Of a stretch of 7,087 nucleotides of DNA, positions 1-5,796 are shown one piece after another. Below the pieces are notes generated by a model. The model was not told the DNA's origin. It ran no database searches and saw only the letters and a program-made list of their open reading frames with translations. This DNA is from Rhodospirillaceae bacterium UBA4468 (GTDB lineage Bacteria; Pseudomonadota; Alphaproteobacteria; Rhodospirillales; Casp-alpha2): contig DGOK01000077.1 in the NCBI GenBank assembly GCA_002389385.1, positions 1 to 7,087 of the forward strand. Direction: 5' to 3'. A program made the translations under genes and the position numbers. Position 1 is the first letter of the stretch; each line of letters opens with the position of its first letter.

Positions 1-254
1 CTTTCCAGCTTAGCCTTTACATCGGTCCTAAGAACTACTTAATTTACATGCTCACCTTTAAAAAAGTGTGTTACTGAGCTAGTGGATTAATATCCAGCAC
101 AAAATCTGATGCAAATGCCGCAGTTACCTAATGCCGTCGCTTGATTTGAAGCCACTATTCATCCGCAGGTTCAAAGTGGTGTAAGTTTCCTCACTCCATT
201 TAATGGCACCGCAGGCGCCAGATCTTGCGGAACATGTACAGCTTTAGCTGCATC

Positions 255-653
255 CTACTCATCTGTATCATTTGGGCAAGATGGCCCTTCTGGAGCCTTT
301 AGAGGGATCACATAGGCTTGGTTGTATGCGGAAGAGGGACGACGACCATACTGAATGTACCCAGCCTCACGCAGCTTCTTGATTTGGAGGGAGATAGAGG
401 GCTGTGTGATGCCAAGTTCACGCGCCAACCTCTCTTGACCCACGAAGGTTATCCGCGTCCTCTTGTTCGCAAACAGACACATTGCGGCCAGGACGCGGAA
501 TGCTGCATGGCCGAGATTGGGGTCGACGATCGCCCAGACGGGAACCATAGCGAACGTCCTGAGGTCAACCGGGGTCGGTGCATCAGTCTTAAACTTTGGC
601 ACTTGGACGTCAAAGGTCACATTACCGACGTCGAATGGTTTTGAAATACTCAT
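255..653 (-). CDS. Winged helix-turn-helix (MarR/plasmid-type) transcriptional regulator
   Basis: This is a 132-residue probable DNA-binding protein. Residues about 47-62 form a helical lead-in, and residues 71-98 give a good helix-turn-helix: GQERLARELGITQPSISLQI, then KKLREAGYI, followed by a short wing with GRR. The pattern LARxLGIxQPSxSxxIKKLxxAGYI is typical of MarR-like and plasmid/phage accessory regulators. The N-terminal 45 residues and the acidic tail (residues 121-132) are not recognised. The ATG directly abuts the stop of the upstream gene (TAAATG), so translation is probably coupled. A weak AGG lies about 12 bases upstream, inside the preceding gene. The target is unknown. By analogy with small HTH genes in two-gene cassettes it may autoregulate the pair, but that is inference. 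No clear terminator follows; only a 5-bp inverted repeat CAGCT/AGCTG is seen just downstream. Confidence 0.82.
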   Translation of the reverse strand: MSISKPFDVGNVTFDVQVPKFKTDAPTPVDLRTFAMVPVWAIVDPNLGHAAFRVLAAMCLFANKRTRITFVGQERLARELGITQPSISLQIKKLREAGYIQYGRRPSSAYNQAYVIPLKAPEGPSCPNDTDE

Positions 654-917
654 TTATAGATATACCTGTTCGGCAGCTTCGCAGTCTGAGGAGAATGCTT
701 GCTCACTTTTTGGGGGTATGGCTTCTCTATCCGAGGCCTCCCAGCCATAGGCACCAGCTAGCATCCTATCGAAGTCGGCGCTGGACAACATAGACCTGGT
801 GATAGGCTCAATGCCGGCGTCGGGAAAGTCCGTCTCAATGAGCCGCTGAAAATAGTGCTCGGCGAGTTCACTGGAGGGGCAGTAAAGCGATGCGCGGGTA
901 TTGGCGAGGGCCGACAT
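654..917 (-). CDS. Hypothetical 87-residue protein coupled to the HTH regulator
   Basis: I do not recognise the family. The 87-residue product is acidic, has no membrane segment or signal peptide, and is predicted cytoplasmic. Residues about 14-40 look helical (SSELAEHYFQRLIETDF). Two cysteines (about 13 and 79) are too far apart to suggest a zinc site. The frame is closed upstream by TAG seven codons before the ATG, so the start cannot lie much further out. No good Shine-Dalgarno precedes it, so initiation may be weak or leaderless. Its TAA stop touches the ATG of the HTH gene, which indicates one operon and suggests the two proteins work together, for example as regulator plus partner. It begins about 40 bases from the first recognisable base of the kinase remnant on the other strand. 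Confidence 0.6.
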   Translation of the reverse strand: MSALANTRASLYCPSSELAEHYFQRLIETDFPDAGIEPITRSMLSSADFDRMLAGAYGWEASDREAIPPKSEQAFSSDCEAAEQVYL

Positions 918-958
918 ATCTACAATGTTATCACGCTAATCTATTCCATAGGCGCTGA

Positions 959-1510
959 CATCAAACAATCTCGTCGGCTGGAAAACAGTTAAATGGCCTG
1001 ATTGGAGATATTCTTGATCATTCAACGATCGAAGCTGGGCAAGTTGATCTTGATATTGATAAGGTCTTGCCAAGCGTGGTCGTCATGCAAACGCTTCCTT
1101 TCATCAAACATCTTATCAAGAAAAAACCAGGTTATCGTGACTCGTAATTTTCAATCGACCAAAAATGTGTCCGTTGATACAGCGCGTTTAAGTCAGATAC
1201 TTTTTAATTTTCTTTCGAACGCGGCCAAGTACAACAAAATTGATGGTCAAATTAAAGTTGGTACTCAGGATATGCCTGATGGGCACGTTCGCATCTATGT
1301 AAAGGATACCGGTATTGGTATTCCATCCGCCGTTCAGAAACATGTTTTTAGTGCTTTTGAGCGAGGCAATAACTACGCCCCTGACATCTCGGGTGCTGGC
1401 CTTGGGGTATCAATCTGTAAATCACTGACAGAGAAAATGGACGGCGAAATTGGTTTCGAGTCAACCGTCAACGTTGGCTCTCATTTTTGGGTTCAATTTA
1501 AAGCTGCGGC
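959..1510 (+). pseudogene. Sensor histidine kinase remnant, truncated at both ends and frameshifted
   Basis: This is the second half of a histidine kinase core. From 959, in the frame of position 959, the end of a HisKA dimerisation domain can be read (ISSAGKQLNGLIGDILDHS, then TIEAGQ). In the frame of 1002 an HATPase_c domain follows: N box near 1176-1235 (DTARLSQILFNFLSNAAKYN), G1 box at 1299-1325 (VKDTGIGIP), F box (HVFSAFERGN), G2 box near 1392-1422 (GAGLGVSICK) and the closing GSHFWVQF near 1480-1499. The two frames meet at the A6 run 1121-1126. Removing one A joins LIKK to NQVIV in a single frame. The phosphoacceptor-histidine helix and all sensor domains are absent: TGA at 956-958 closes the frame upstream. 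Kinase similarity stops by about 1510, next to the oxidoreductase stop codon. The frame stays open to 1946 only by reading antisense to that gene. It should be inactive as a kinase. Confidence 0.85.
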
Positions 1511-1520
1511 TGCCTGTCAG

Positions 1521-2507
1521 CTACATCTCAATTGTACAAACACCTGGCGAAGCATCCGCTTCAATCATCTCTTGAGCCGCAATCACGCCTTCAAGGCTAA
1601 ACGTGTGTGTCGCACCAACTCTATGTTGCAGCTGCCCTTTTGCGAGCATCTCAGTGATTGCCGCAAAACTGTTTTTAAGCGCGTCACGGGGCAAGCCATA
1701 GATCGAATAGGGGCGCACAGTGATATTCTTGAACATGAAGTCCAGGAACAGCATGACCGGCTCGGCAATGGCATCAGAGCTATAGGATGTTACCATACCG
1801 TTCACGACAACGATCTTTGGCAGCATCGATATGTTGGCACCAAACGCAACTTCGGACACCCGGTCAACACCGCGACCATCTGTAATTTCAAGCACGCGGG
1901 CGACCACATCTTCATCACGGTAGTTGATGACATGATCAGCGCCTAATGACGCCGCATACGCGAGGCCCTCGGCTTTGCTTCCTGTCACAATGACCTTGGC
2001 ACCGCCAAGCTTTGCCATCTGCACGGCATAGGCACCAACACGACCGCCACCACCCGAAACCAATATCCATTGACCATCCACGGGGCCATCAGAATAAATG
2101 CTATGGTATGCAGTTACTGCGGGCACACCTAAGCAGGCGCCATCCAATAGGGTGGTGCCATCAGGAATCGGCACAGCCATCCATGCGGGCAGGGTGCAGT
2201 ATTCGGCCGCTGTCCCGCCAGACCGCCGGGCTTGTGCGCCAAAGATCCAAACGTTTTGATCAATCTGGGACGAATCAACGTTCGTCCCCACAGCCTCAAT
2301 GACGCCCGCACCATCATTATTTGGGGTGATAGTTGTCAGCGCACCTAACTCTCGGCCAGAACTACGTCGTTTTACATCCGTCGGATTAACAGCGGAGTAG
2401 GCGACACGTATCAGCACATCATCCGGTCCTGGTGGTGTTGGCTCAACATCAATAAGGCTAAGAACGTCACGTGCAGCGCCAGCTTGGCTGAATTGGATGG
2501 CTTTCAA
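1521..2507 (-). CDS. Zinc-independent NAD(P)H:quinone oxidoreductase-like protein (MDR superfamily)
   Basis: With the TTG start the product is 328 residues, usual for the quinone oxidoreductase/zeta-crystallin branch of medium-chain dehydrogenases. An N-terminal GroES-like domain (about 1-120, with SAVNPTDVKRR and NNDGAGVIEAVG) is followed by a Rossmann domain. The LGVPAVTAYHSI motif leads into the dinucleotide-binding loop SGGGGRVG (151-158), then KVIVTGSKAE and the ASLGADHVINYRDED segment. The cysteine cluster of the structural zinc site in classical alcohol dehydrogenases is missing, so NAD(P)H-dependent reduction of quinones or enones is the likely chemistry; the substrate is unknown. The frame stays open 51 codons further to ATG at 2658-2660, but family similarity starts at KAIQFSQAG and a good ribosome site sits just before the TTG. 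An ATG at 2529-2531 is the alternative. It is a single gene, divergent from the complex I gene. Confidence 0.85.
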   Translation of the reverse strand: MKAIQFSQAGAARDVLSLIDVEPTPPGPDDVLIRVAYSAVNPTDVKRRSSGRELGALTTITPNNDGAGVIEAVGTNVDSSQIDQNVWIFGAQARRSGGTAAEYCTLPAWMAVPIPDGTTLLDGACLGVPAVTAYHSIYSDGPVDGQWILVSGGGGRVGAYAVQMAKLGGAKVIVTGSKAEGLAYAASLGADHVINYRDEDVVARVLEITDGRGVDRVSEVAFGANISMLPKIVVVNGMVTSYSSDAIAEPVMLFLDFMFKNITVRPYSIYGLPRDALKNSFAAITEMLAKGQLQHRVGATHTFSLEGVIAAQEMIEADASPGVCTIEM

Positions 2508-2515
2508 AGGGGGCT

Positions 2516-2520
2516 CTCCT
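2516..2520 (-). promoter_or_regulatory. Ribosome binding site that sets a TTG start
   Basis: On the minus strand AGGAG (read AGGAGAGCCCCCTTTG) stands 8 bases before the TTG at 2507-2505. None of the in-frame upstream ATG codons has a comparable site. This favours the TTG start of the oxidoreductase over the longer reading frame. Confidence 0.6.
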
Positions 2521-2653
2521 GATGGGAACATGTGAATAAAACAGTGTTTTCGTTGCATTATTGTCAGGAACAGTGCGCAAGATTCATGGCGCAGTCCTAG
2601 TACATACTTATAATTATTTGGGGATGAAACAAGCCTCAACGTTGCGTTATCCA

Positions 2654-2681
2654 TTGCCAACAGCGAAATCTCGCGTATCTT
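2654..2681 (+). promoter_or_regulatory. Candidate sigma-70-type promoter for the complex I subunit gene
   Basis: TTGCCA (2654-2659) and TATCTT (2676-2681) are separated by 16 bases, matching the consensus at five and four of six positions. Transcription would start near 2688, about 30 bases before the ATG. TAGAAT at 2685-2690 is an alternative -10 box with no convincing -35. Prediction by eye only. Confidence 0.35.
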
Positions 2682-2718
2682 CTGTAGAATAGTGTTCTTT
2701 TATCCGGAGGCTAAAGCC

Positions 2719-3027
2719 ATGCCTGACGTTCGCATCTATCAACCCGCCAAGACCGCAATGCAATCGGGACGTGGAAACGTCAAGAAGTGGGTCCTCGAAT
2801 TTGAACCAGGATCCGCCAAGGTCACCGATACGCTGATGGGGTGGACCGGGTCACGTGATACACGCGGTCAGATCCGTATGCGCTTTGTAACGAAAGAAGA
2901 TGCCGTCGCTTTTGCGAAAAAGAACAGCTTAAGCTTTCAGCTCTCTGATCCAAAGAAGCGCAAGATCACACCGAAAAATTATTCTGACAACTTTGCCTTT
3001 GGGCGCAAAACATTGTGGACCCACTAA
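2719..3027 (+). CDS. NADH dehydrogenase (complex I) NDUFS4-like / ETC complex I subunit
   Basis: This 102-residue protein belongs to the ETC_C1_NDUFS4 family (18 kDa accessory subunit). It is expected to sit at the matrix/cytoplasmic arm of complex I, near the NADH-oxidising module, and to aid assembly or stability rather than catalysis. Visible family features are the start VRIYQPAKTAMQSG, the KKWVLEFEP strand, GWTGSRDTRGQIRMRF in the middle, the helix TKEDAVAFAKK and the end NFAFGRKTLWTH. The length is standard for alphaproteobacteria. The frame is open upstream to 2692, but GGAGG at 2706-2710, 8 bases before the ATG at 2719, fixes the start. Its TAA shares one base with the ATG of the DUF4197 gene (TAATG), so the two are probably one operon. 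No other complex I gene is nearby, as is usual for this accessory subunit. Confidence 0.93.
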   Translation: MPDVRIYQPAKTAMQSGRGNVKKWVLEFEPGSAKVTDTLMGWTGSRDTRGQIRMRFVTKEDAVAFAKKNSLSFQLSDPKKRKITPKNYSDNFAFGRKTLWTH

Positions 3028-3783
3028 TGCGGCGCGTTGTTGGCGTCGCCGTCGTACTCGGTCTCGCATTCTCAGTTTCCGCAGGCCACGCAAGTTTCTT
3101 TGATAAGCTCAAAAGCACGGTTGATACGGTAACACAGGGCGCCACGGGCGGCAGCACTAGCTCAAACGCTACATCCAGCCTCGGTACAGATCAAATCATC
3201 GCAGGCCTTAAAGAATCGCTCCGTGTGGGGGCCGAGAAGGTTGTCTCACAAGTCGGTGCTGCTGATGGCTTTAATGCTGATCCTGCCATTCACATTCCAT
3301 TGCCCAAGCAATTGACCAAAGTTCAGGACATTATGCGCAAGTTCGGCCTGTCCGCACTGGCTGATGATGTTGAGCTTAACCTCAATCGCGGCGCCGAAGA
3401 GGCTGCTCCCAAGACCAAAGAGTTAATCTGGAAAGCCGTCAACGAGATGACAGTTGAAGACGCCAAACAGATTTATGATGGACCGAATGACGCGTTCAAA
3501 GTACTTTGAACGCGTCGCCTCAGCGGACCTCATGGCGACCGTTGAACCCTTCATTGATAATGCGCTCAAACAGGTCGGTGCGATTCCGGCGTATGACAGC
3601 CTTATCAGTAAATACAAAGGCTTGCCGCTTGTGCCCGATATGAAAGCCGACCTTCAGGCGCACGCCACGCAACTGACGTTGGATGGTACTTTCCATTACC
3701 TAGCAAAGGAAGAGGCCGACATCCGCGCCAATCCTGCTGCACGGACAACGGACATTCTTAAAACCGTGTTTGGGGCCAAGTAA
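3027..3783 (+). pseudogene. DUF4197 family secreted protein, frameshifted
   Basis: Two overlapping frames together make one DUF4197 protein of about 250 residues. Frame A (3027-3509) begins with a signal peptide, MRRVVGVAVVLGLAFSVSA, with likely cleavage after AGHA (residue 22). It then reads SFFDKLKS, a Ser/Thr-rich stretch, GLKESLRVGAEKVVSQVG, IPLPKQLTKVQDIMRKFGLS and the family segment NEMTVEDAKQIYDGPNDA. It then runs into TGA at 3507-3509. Frame B, open from 3454, continues with KYFERVASADLMATVEPFID, VGAIPAYDSLISKYKG, LDGTFHYLAKEEADIRANP and ends TDILKTVFGAK. The family joins these as one chain, so a net -2/+1 indel lies within about 3485-3505. The role of DUF4197 is unknown; the product would be periplasmic. 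The TAATG overlap with the complex I gene replaces a clear ribosome site. It could be a pseudogene or a sequencing error. Confidence 0.85.
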
Positions 3784-3812
3784 AAATCCACCTCACTCTA
3801 TGCTCTCAAGCA

Positions 3813-3841
3813 TTGCACAGGCTGTCCGACGAGGGTAGTTT
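3813..3841 (+). promoter_or_regulatory. Possible promoter of the tRNA-Arg gene
   Basis: TTGCAC (3813-3818) and TAGTTT (3836-3841) lie 17 bases apart, with the -10 box ending 10 bases before the first tRNA base. Each hexamer matches only about three positions, so the placement is more persuasive than the sequence. Confidence 0.25.
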
Positions 3842-3851
3842 CCCCCTCAAT

Positions 3852-3928
3852 GCGCCCGTAGCTCAACTGGATAGAGCACTCGCCTTCTAAGCGAGATGTT
3901 GCAGGTTCAAGTCCTGCCGGGCGCACCA
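3852..3928 (+). tRNA. tRNA-Arg (anticodon UCU)
   Basis: A full cloverleaf of 77 bases can be folded by hand. The acceptor stem is GCGCCCG (3852-3858) with CGGGCGC (3918-3924), the discriminator is A3925 and CCA is encoded at 3926-3928. The D arm carries AGCTCAACTGGATAGAGC. The anticodon stem CTCGC/GCGAG encloses the loop CTTCTAA, giving anticodon TCT at 3886-3888, which reads AGA (and possibly AGG) arginine codons. The T arm is GCAGG, GTTCAAGT-type loop, CCTGC. It is followed after 19 bases by the hairpin terminator at 3948-3970. Confidence 0.97.
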
Positions 3929-3947
3929 TTCCTTTATACTATGCACG

Positions 3948-3970
3948 AAAAAGGGAGGCTTGCGCCTCCC
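3948..3970 (-). terminator. Intrinsic terminator (best on minus strand; possibly bidirectional)
   Basis: Read on the minus strand, a perfect 7-bp stem GGGAGGC/GCCTCCC closes a GCAA tetraloop and runs straight into TTTTT (complement of 3952-3948). On the plus strand the same stem, extended by two A-T pairs to 3951-3972, is followed only by CC, so it may also stop tRNA-Arg transcripts but less well. On the minus strand it lies 8 bases after the TAA at 3979-3981, which marks the end of a minus-strand transcript. Confidence 0.8.
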
Positions 3971-3978
3971 TTCCGTGA

Positions 3979-4096
3979 TTATGCTGGCGTTTTCACCAGG
4001 ACCTTATGGTCAATGTCAGGTAGGGGTGCAAAGTTTCCTTTGCGATCCAATACTCACATTCTGGCGATAACGCGTTACACTAAAATCACTAGACAT
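3979..4096 (-). pseudogene. Small ORF (about 38 residues) with perfect ribosome site, frame-broken
   Basis: The ATG at 4096-4094 has an ideal Shine-Dalgarno (AAGGAGG, 7-base spacing). The opening frame reads MSSDFSVTRYRQNVSIG and ends after 26 residues at TGA. Starting from the overlap near 4052 a second frame reads DRKGNFAPLPDIDHKVLV, then KTPA and TAA, 8 bases before the terminator stem. The span is 118 bases, so one extra base (for example in the GG of ATTGGATCG) would separate the frames; removing it gives a 38-residue basic protein. I do not recognise the family. The second frame looks protein-like, and the promoter, ribosome site and terminator around it argue that this was, or is, a gene. 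Alternatives are a genuine 26-residue peptide, a sequencing error, or programmed frameshifting (no slippery site seen). Confidence 0.45.
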
Positions 4097-4103
4097 TGGA
4101 TCA

Positions 4104-4110
4104 CCTCCTT
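4104..4110 (-). promoter_or_regulatory. Unusually strong Shine-Dalgarno
   Basis: The minus strand reads GAAAGGAGGTGATCC, a full complement of the 3' end of 16S rRNA, 1 base short of the ATG. The core AAGGAGG is 7 bases from the start codon. Such an extended match is rare and suggests high-level translation of the short ORF. Confidence 0.6.
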
Positions 4111-4133
4111 TCGATTGTTAAAACCTAAGTCAA

Positions 4134-4162
4134 ATTAGCCACAAAAGTGAATGATATATCAA
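4134..4162 (-). promoter_or_regulatory. Candidate promoter of the small ORF at 3979-4096
   Basis: On the minus strand TTGATA (4162-4157) and GCTAAT (4139-4134) are 17 bases apart, matching consensus at five and four of six positions. Transcription would start near 4127, giving a leader of about 30 bases before the ATG and a transcript of roughly 180 bases ending at the terminator. Confidence 0.4.
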
Positions 4163-4271
4163 GTTAAAGTTTGTACATATTTACTAGCAGGCAGGCACAA
4201 GCACCTCAAAATTTTTAAGGCAGAGAGTGTTCGTGAATTTCAGTGATTTCTTAGGGGCGTCTTAAAGGCGT

Positions 4272-4468
4272 TTAGGCTGCTGATTCAATGTCTATATTGT
4301 CGTGGGCGGCATGATGGAACATATCTAAATCACCCCCGCTGAGCAGCGGAAAGTCTTCTTTCCAGCTGTTACAGCAAGATGATGCATATGCAGAATATGA
4401 AGCGCTCATAGAAAGTATGGTGATGAGCGCGATAATGGAAATATTCTTAGTGAATTTTCAGTCATCAT
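4272..4468 (-). CDS. Possible small exported Cys-Cys protein; start out of frame
   Basis: A clean 45-codon ORF runs from ATG at 4409-4407 to TAA at 4272-4274, with SSCCNSWKEDFPLLSGGDLD and then MFHHAAHDNIDIESAA at its end. The same frame is open upstream for 16 more codons, reading KFTKNISIIALITILS. Together they look like a signal peptide: basic start, hydrophobic core and a SAYA cleavage site just before SSCC. No start codon fits in that frame before TGA at 4458-4460. ATGATG at 4468-4463 is one base out of frame, and one more A in the run at 4455-4458 would join them (MMTEKFTK). No clear ribosome site is seen. The family is not recognised. The antisense strand is also open here for about 50 codons without a start, so coding on the minus strand is likely but not certain. 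Confidence 0.35.
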
Positions 4469-4501
4469 AGCGTCGCTTAAAACGTAAAAAACGTATCAAG
4501 C

Positions 4502-4624
4502 TTAGCCTTTTTTACCGATCGACGTATTATTGGCGTTAGAATTTGCCGTCGCAGAGACCTTTTCTTTGGCTTTTTTAGGCTTCTTCGCTTCTTTGTTACC
4601 GTACTGGTTATTACCTTTACCCAT
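4502..4624 (-). CDS. Conserved-looking small lysine-rich protein (40 residues)
   Basis: The product begins MGKGNNQYGNKEAKKPKKAK and ends with ATANSNANNTSIGKKG. It resembles the short Lys-rich proteins of the MGKGNN...GNKExKKPKK type that occur widely in proteobacteria without a known function; this is from memory, not a search. It is strongly basic (about a quarter Lys), has no membrane segment, and is rich in Asn and Gly, so it is probably unstructured and cytoplasmic, perhaps nucleic-acid binding (inference). GAGGTG at 4635-4630 lies 5 bases before the ATG, which supports translation. The 3' end is followed by a T-rich stretch but no hairpin. It is short enough to be missed by routine gene calling. 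Confidence 0.72.
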   Translation of the reverse strand: MGKGNNQYGNKEAKKPKKAKEKVSATANSNANNTSIGKKG

Positions 4625-4819
4625 TTTAACACCTCAAATTTGCAGCAAGTCAGGTCCTCAGACCCAAAGACAATAACTTGCGGCGGGTTATCCGTAGATC
4701 AGCGCTCTTCGCACGACCCCGGTGCACCAACCCTATGCTTTATTCACTGATTAGCAATTTGAAGCGGCGCGGGAAGATCTCAAGTAACCAAAAGCTCGAC
4801 GGTTAAGCAGTGTTTTGAC

Positions 4820-5683
4820 TCAACTAGACACGCGCTCGGAAATCGCCAGTATCCTGTACATTTCACGCAAGACAGGCTTTTCGATAAGTTTGCCGTCAAT
4901 CACAACAAGTCCTGTATCGGCTTCTTCAAAAGCATTTATGACCCGCCGCGCATGATCGACTTGAGCCTGATCTGGGGTAAAGACGTTGTTGAGGATAGGG
5001 ATCTGCTTGGGATGGATAGAGCCTTTGCCACTAAACCCAAGATCAAGTGCCAAGCCGGCCGCATGCTCCATACCAACCGAGTCTTCCAGATCAAGGAACG
5101 GTACATCAATCGCGTCGACTTCGATGCTTGCCGCCGCATGGACAACCCGCGACCGTGCATAGAGCAAAGGCTCCCACGCATTTTTACACCGCAGTTCTGC
5201 CGCCATATCCACACCACCAAAGAACAACGCATCAATGCGAGGGCTAGCACGCGCAATATCATGGACGGCTTCCAATCCGGGGTTGGTCTCAATGATGACA
5301 TGAAGCCGCGTAGCGTGACCTCGCTCGGTTAACAAATTGTCGAGCCAGATAACTTCGTCCGGTGTGCGTACTTTTGGCAACATGAGTGCAGGGGGCGGCG
5401 TGTCGGTTTCAAGAACGGCCTGAACATCCGAAAGTCCAAAAGCTTCACGCAGGCAATTAATACGGACAATCCGCTCAACGCCGTCATTGGCTTGTGGTTC
5501 AGCGAACAACGCCATGGCATTTCGCCGCGCTTCTGCTTTATCTTTTGGTGCAATACCATCTTCAAGCTCAACACAAACGATATCGGCACCGCATGCCAGG
5601 GCCTTTGGGTACATTTCAGGCTTAAGTCCCGGGGTAAAAATAAAACTACGGCGAGGTACGAGAGGGCGCTCAACTTTTGGCAT
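4820..5683 (-). CDS. HpcH/HpaI aldolase family, CitE/malyl-CoA-lyase-like CoA ester lyase
   Basis: This 287-residue enzyme is of the CitE/L-malyl-CoA lyase type, which cleaves or forms C-C bonds of 3-hydroxyacyl-CoA esters (malyl-CoA, beta-methylmalyl-CoA, citramalyl-CoA or similar) with Mg2+. Visible motifs in a TIM barrel order are RRSFIFTPG (11-19, CoA/phosphate contact), VELEDGIAPKDKAEAR (38-53), VRIN (73-76), LPKV (102-105), ETNPGLEAV (132-140, Glu132 a likely metal ligand), FFGGVDMAAEL (154-164, Asp159 a likely second ligand), DLEDSVGMEHAAGLALDLGF (198-217) and GKGSIHPKQI (219-228). Length is normal for the family. The exact substrate cannot be read from sequence. AAGGA, 10 bases before the ATG, supports the start. 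It is a single gene with no CoA-pathway partner in view, divergent from the SOUL gene. Confidence 0.9.
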   Translation of the reverse strand: MPKVERPLVPRRSFIFTPGLKPEMYPKALACGADIVCVELEDGIAPKDKAEARRNAMALFAEPQANDGVERIVRINCLREAFGLSDVQAVLETDTPPPALMLPKVRTPDEVIWLDNLLTERGHATRLHVIIETNPGLEAVHDIARASPRIDALFFGGVDMAAELRCKNAWEPLLYARSRVVHAAASIEVDAIDVPFLDLEDSVGMEHAAGLALDLGFSGKGSIHPKQIPILNNVFTPDQAQVDHARRVINAFEEADTGLVVIDGKLIEKPVLREMYRILAISERVSS

Positions 5684-5768
5684 TATTTGTTGTTCCTTGG
5701 ATCAGATATCAGAATCTATGATCAGCTTTGAATCCAACCAAGAATTACTCAATAGAAAATTGACGGTC

Positions 5769-5796
5769 ATTATAAGCAAAATAAAGCATCAGGTAA
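5769..5796 (-). promoter_or_regulatory. Candidate promoter for the CoA-ester lyase gene
   Basis: On the minus strand a perfect TATAAT (5774-5769) lies 16 bases after TTACCT (5796-5791), which matches the -35 consensus poorly. Transcription would begin near 5762, with a leader of about 78 bases. The -10 match is the main support. Confidence 0.45.

Noticed and set aside
166..175. Attachment-site-like match to the tRNA-Arg T arm (GCAGGTTCAA, also at 3901-3910)
   Set aside because: The match is only 10 bases of a common tRNA motif, there is no integrase, and no longer repeat surrounds it.
1..254. Short open stretches on both strands, for example FASDFVLDINPLAQ on the minus strand
   Set aside because: They are under 55 codons, lack starts or ribosome sites, and match nothing I recognise.
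1511..1946. Continuation of the plus-strand kinase frame to 1946
   Set aside because: It reads antisense through the 3' part of the oxidoreductase gene; kinase similarity ends by about 1510.
4098..4112. Possible 3' end of a 16S rRNA gene (GGATCACCTCCTTTC on the plus strand)
   Set aside because: No rRNA-like sequence precedes it. On the minus strand it is simply a full-length Shine-Dalgarno correctly placed before an ATG.
3896..4138. 80-residue plus-strand ORF
   Set aside because: It begins inside tRNA-Arg and runs through the terminator hairpin; composition is not protein-like.
4320..4470. Plus-strand open stretch of about 50 codons (SSGKSSFQLLQQDDAYAEYE)
   Set aside because: It has no start codon before its last third and no ribosome site; the minus strand gives a more convincing frame.
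4696..4774. Minus-strand mini-ORF with a TRRKLLSLG stretch resembling a Tat motif
   Set aside because: It is only about 27 codons, has no ribosome site, and ends in the leader of the lysine-rich gene.
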